From Rikenellaceae bacterium (GTDB taxonomy: Bacteria; Bacteroidota; Bacteroidia; Bacteroidales; UBA932), in contig JAAZIW010000044.1 in assembly GCA_012800665.1 (NCBI GenBank), forward strand, positions 1 through 7,265: DNA of 7,265 bases, given 5' to 3'. The translations under genes were made by a program, and so were the position numbers. The notes below the pieces were generated by a model. The model was not told the DNA's origin and made no database searches. It saw only the letters and a program-made list of their open reading frames with translations. Shown here in pieces: positions 5,393-7,265 of the stretch (position 1 is the stretch's first letter; the number at the start of each line of letters is the position of its first letter).

Positions 5393-5812
5393 ATGAAAGA
5401 AGATATTGTCAATACATCAACTTCCCCGAAAGAAACAAGAAGCGTCTTTGTCGGGGCAAAAGTCACTCCCAGCCAGAGAGACCATATAAAATTACTGGCC
5501 GAACAATGCGGCATGACCGTAAGCGACTACATATTGTCATGTGCGTATAACTTCAAGCCCAAAGCGAGGCTTACTAAAGAAGAGGCGGCACTGCTGCAGA
5601 ATCTGGACAACTGTCGTTCTGATCTTGTAAAATATACCTCCGCACTTCACGGAATGTCCACAAAGCAGCGGATGGTAATGTTCAATCAGATTCCGTTCAT
5701 GGTCGGCTGGCTCGGAGAACTTTCCAATGTTGCCGAAGGCGTCTGCCAATTCCTGGAAGCCGTAAAGGAGAAAAACAGAATTCCGTCCAACCCTCAATCC
5801 GAAGAAAAATGA
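5393..5812 (+). CDS. MobC-like relaxosome accessory protein
   Basis: A 139-residue protein with the form of plasmid and transposon mobilization accessory proteins. The N-terminal half reads R-S-V-F-V-G-A-K-V-T-P-S-Q-R-D-H-I, then an A-E-Q-C-G-M-T-V-S-D-Y-I-L-S helix-turn. This is the ribbon-helix-helix-like DNA-binding pattern of MobC/MobB proteins. The second half is helical and probably makes protein contacts. These proteins bind oriT and help the relaxase melt and nick it. The stop overlaps the relaxase start by 4 bp (ATGA), so the two are translated together. The start at 5393 is chosen because an earlier in-frame ATG at 5273 would run through the inverted repeats of the candidate oriT and adds no recognisable sequence. 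Confidence 0.85.
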   Translation: MKEDIVNTSTSPKETRSVFVGAKVTPSQRDHIKLLAEQCGMTVSDYILSCAYNFKPKARLTKEEAALLQNLDNCRSDLVKYTSALHGMSTKQRMVMFNQIPFMVGWLGELSNVAEGVCQFLEAVKEKNRIPSNPQSEEK

Positions 5813-7017
5813 TTGCAAAAGCCAAAGCCATATCTTACGGCATCAATGACCTTCGTTATATTACTGGCGAATCAAAACACAAGAAGCATCCGGAAAAAAT
5901 ATATCGGGTATTGGACAATCTGTTGCCCCCGGAACTGGACGCTATGGGGATATGGAACTCCATGCAATTGACCCTTTCCCAACATCGGCCGATAAAGAAT
6001 TCCATAATCAGAATAGAGTTGAGTCCATCGCCTGAGCATACCAGTTTCTATGACATTGAGGACTGGCAAAAGCTCTGGCACGATTTCGCCGAAGAGTTCG
6101 ACAAACAAACGATTACCGGCAAGGACGGGAAAGTCCGCTCCTGCCCGACCAATCTGGCAAACAGTAAATACACGGTTTACCTGCACATGGAATCCAAAGG
6201 GAAAGTTCCCCATCTCCATGCCGCAATTTGCCGCTTTGATGAAAACGGGAACATCAACAATGACCATAACATTCATCTTCGGGCGCAACGTGCAGCCGAG
6301 CGAGTTGCAGTGAAACGTGGCTGGAAGACTGCGGAAGAAATCCGAAGTCGCAACATTCCGGAAGTAAGCAGAGAGTGCATGGAGGTATTGAGAACCATGC
6401 CATCGTGGTCATGGGAAGAATACAAGAAGGCACTTGCCCGGAGAGGCTATTCCGTATATGAACGGAAAGATAAGAAAGATGTTCTCCGTGGATATGCGAT
6501 CCTCAAAGGAAATGCCAAATACAAGGCTTCCGAACTGGGAGTGGCCCGTAATTTAATGATTTCAAAACTTCCCCGTACCTGGCAAAAGCTCCACTACCGC
6601 GAGAGACTTGCCGCTCAGGTCAATACCTCTCAAATCCATCGGCCGGAACCTGTTCAAAGACCGGCAGCCGATATGGACTATACCCACTATCGTTCCGGCT
6701 CGGTGTCCTACACGCTTTCTTCCCATGGCGGAACGGAACAGCGTTTCTACATCCCGGAGCGGGTACTTGACTATTTCAACGATGAGTTCGACTATCGGGA
6801 GGTTGCCAACAGCAGCGAGTTGACCGACATAGCCGTAGCACTCTTTGTTGGTATGCTTGATACGCCAGCCGTATCTATCGGAGGTGGTGGCGGAGGTTCG
6901 CAAAGCAATCTCCCCTGGCGGGACAAGGACGATGATGACCTGCAATGGGCCCGCCGCTGTGCCCGTGCTGCAACCCTCCTATTGGGCAAGAAACCAAGAA
7001 CAGGATTAAGGCGATAA
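5809..7017 (+). CDS. Relaxase / mobilization nuclease (Bacteroides BmgA/MobA type)
   Basis: A 402-residue relaxase that would nick one strand at oriT, stay attached to the 5' end and pilot it into a recipient through a helper conjugation channel. The N-terminus is M-I-A-K-A-K-A-I-S-Y10-G. Tyr10 and Tyr17 are the candidate nicking tyrosines. The metal-binding motif is clear in H126-M-E128-(x6)-H135-L-H137, the HxE...HxH variant seen in Bacteroides mobilizable transposons. The conserved stretch N-N-D-H-N-I-H-L-R-A-Q-R-A follows. The C-terminal third is variable and includes a run of six glycines near 364-369 and an acidic D-K-D-D-D-D patch. The gene is coupled to the MobC-like gene. No coupling protein or type IV secretion gene is seen after it, so transfer would need help in trans. 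The frame is intact. Confidence 0.92.
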   Translation: MIAKAKAISYGINDLRYITGESKHKKHPEKIYRVLDNLLPPELDAMGIWNSMQLTLSQHRPIKNSIIRIELSPSPEHTSFYDIEDWQKLWHDFAEEFDKQTITGKDGKVRSCPTNLANSKYTVYLHMESKGKVPHLHAAICRFDENGNINNDHNIHLRAQRAAERVAVKRGWKTAEEIRSRNIPEVSRECMEVLRTMPSWSWEEYKKALARRGYSVYERKDKKDVLRGYAILKGNAKYKASELGVARNLMISKLPRTWQKLHYRERLAAQVNTSQIHRPEPVQRPAADMDYTHYRSGSVSYTLSSHGGTEQRFYIPERVLDYFNDEFDYREVANSSELTDIAVALFVGMLDTPAVSIGGGGGGSQSNLPWRDKDDDDLQWARRCARAATLLLGKKPRTGLRR

Positions 7018-7035
7018 AGTCATGAAACAGGCACA

Positions 7036-7063
7036 CAAAAAGCGGCCGCCTCGTGCGACCGCT
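7036..7063 (-). terminator. Rho-independent terminator facing left (minus strand)
   Basis: AGCGG-c-CGC (7041-7049) pairs with GCG-a-CCGCT (7055-7063) around a 5-nt loop. The A run at 7037-7041 becomes a T tract only when read on the minus strand. So this GC-rich hairpin is a standard terminator for transcription coming from the right. On the plus strand it could still slow polymerase after the relaxase, but without a T tract. Confidence 0.7.
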
Positions 7064-7197
7064 AATAGTCCGCCAGGATTGCCGGATATGGGGGGAATTT
7101 TATTTTATAAATCTGGAAAATTTCAAAAGCAAACTTAGATAGGGTCTGCTGAAAAAGACATATTATTTTGATACACAGTAAAATATATCGATTATTT

Positions 7198-7229
7198 CTT
7201 GTGTAAATGCACGATTTTATTTAAATTTG
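7198..7229 (+). promoter_or_regulatory. Predicted Bacteroidetes promoter for the presumed transposase
   Basis: CTTG at 7198-7201, a 20-nt spacer and TAAATTTG at 7222-7229 (full match to TAnnTTTG). The expected start of transcription is near 7236, about 13 nt before the ATG at 7249. This is the cleanest promoter in the window. Confidence 0.6.
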
Positions 7230-7248
7230 CATCAAAACCCTTGCAGTT

Positions 7249-7265
7249 ATGTTCAAATATCGTTC
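7249..7265 (+). CDS. Start of a gene, presumed IS transposase (5 codons visible)
   Basis: ATG at 7249 opens M-F-K-Y-R and is then cut by the window end. The gene identity is inferred only from the promoter and the IS-like end upstream; five residues cannot identify a family. Confidence 0.35.

Larger units (their letters stand above)
7142..7265 (+). mobile_element. Probable left end of an insertion sequence, truncated by the window
   Basis: GGGTCTGCTGAAAAAGAC at about 7142-7159 looks like the terminal inverted repeat of an insertion sequence. It is followed by about 90 nt of AT-rich DNA with a good promoter and then an ATG. This arrangement is typical of single-transposase elements. The right end, the matching repeat and any target duplication lie outside the window, so family and exact boundary are uncertain (an IS5- or IS1182-like element is possible). 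Confidence 0.45.

Noticed and set aside
7099..7133. Weak inverted repeat GGAATTTT / AAAATTTC before the IS-like end
   Set aside because: Short, imperfect and in AT-rich sequence where such pairs arise by chance.
1..7265. CRISPR array, tRNA/rRNA genes, toxin-antitoxin, restriction or other defence genes
   Set aside because: I looked for regular spaced repeats, tRNA-like ends and familiar defence motifs and saw none; every sizeable gene is explained by integration, excision or mobilization.

Overview
The window reads as one end of a Bacteroidales integrative and mobilizable element (mobilizable transposon, or IME) inserted just downstream of the host tRNA-modification gene mnmE. Three things point to Bacteroidetes. 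The integrase has the Bacteroides-type N-terminal arm-binding region. The relaxase, its partner and the TnpC-like protein have the style of Bacteroides mobilizable transposons such as Tn4555. Several intergenic regions carry the Bacteroidetes promoter pattern (-33 TTTG, about 20 nt, -7 TAnnTTTG) rather than Shine-Dalgarno-led sigma70 signals. The host segment (1-134) is about 56% GC, while the region just inside the element (181-300) is about 35% GC.

Layout, left to right, all genes on the plus strand: the 3' end of mnmE (3-134) and a hairpin terminator (176-208); a repeat-dense control region (about 209-404) with a predicted promoter, a duplicated inverted-repeat module and four 10-bp phased repeats; a zinc-ribbon protein with four helix-turn-helix units (405-1283); a tyrosine recombinase (1401-2516); a long inverted repeat (2542-2583) and a promoter; a TnpC-like protein with an N-terminal membrane anchor (2685-3527); an excisionase-like HTH protein (3629-4003) overlapping by one base a RepA-like RecA-fold ATPase (4003-5076); a 316-nt noncoding region rich in inverted repeats, the best oriT candidate (5077-5392); a MobC-like accessory protein (5393-5812) overlapping by 4 bp a relaxase (5809-7017); a leftward-facing terminator hairpin (7041-7063); and what looks like the left end of an insertion sequence whose transposase starts at 7249 and runs off the window.

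The genes suggest this division of labour. The integrase, with the HTH, TnpC-like and Xis-like proteins, would carry out and direct integration and excision. The RepA-like ATPase may help process or replicate the excised circle. The MobC-like protein and relaxase would nick oriT and lead transfer using a helper conjugative element. No type IV secretion gene is visible, so the element is probably mobilizable rather than self-transmissible. No cargo gene (resistance, defence or metabolic) is visible; cargo and the right end would lie past the insertion sequence. I see no wholly new system here. The least explained parts are the control region beside mnmE together with the four-HTH protein, the membrane-anchored TnpC-like protein, and the structured candidate oriT.
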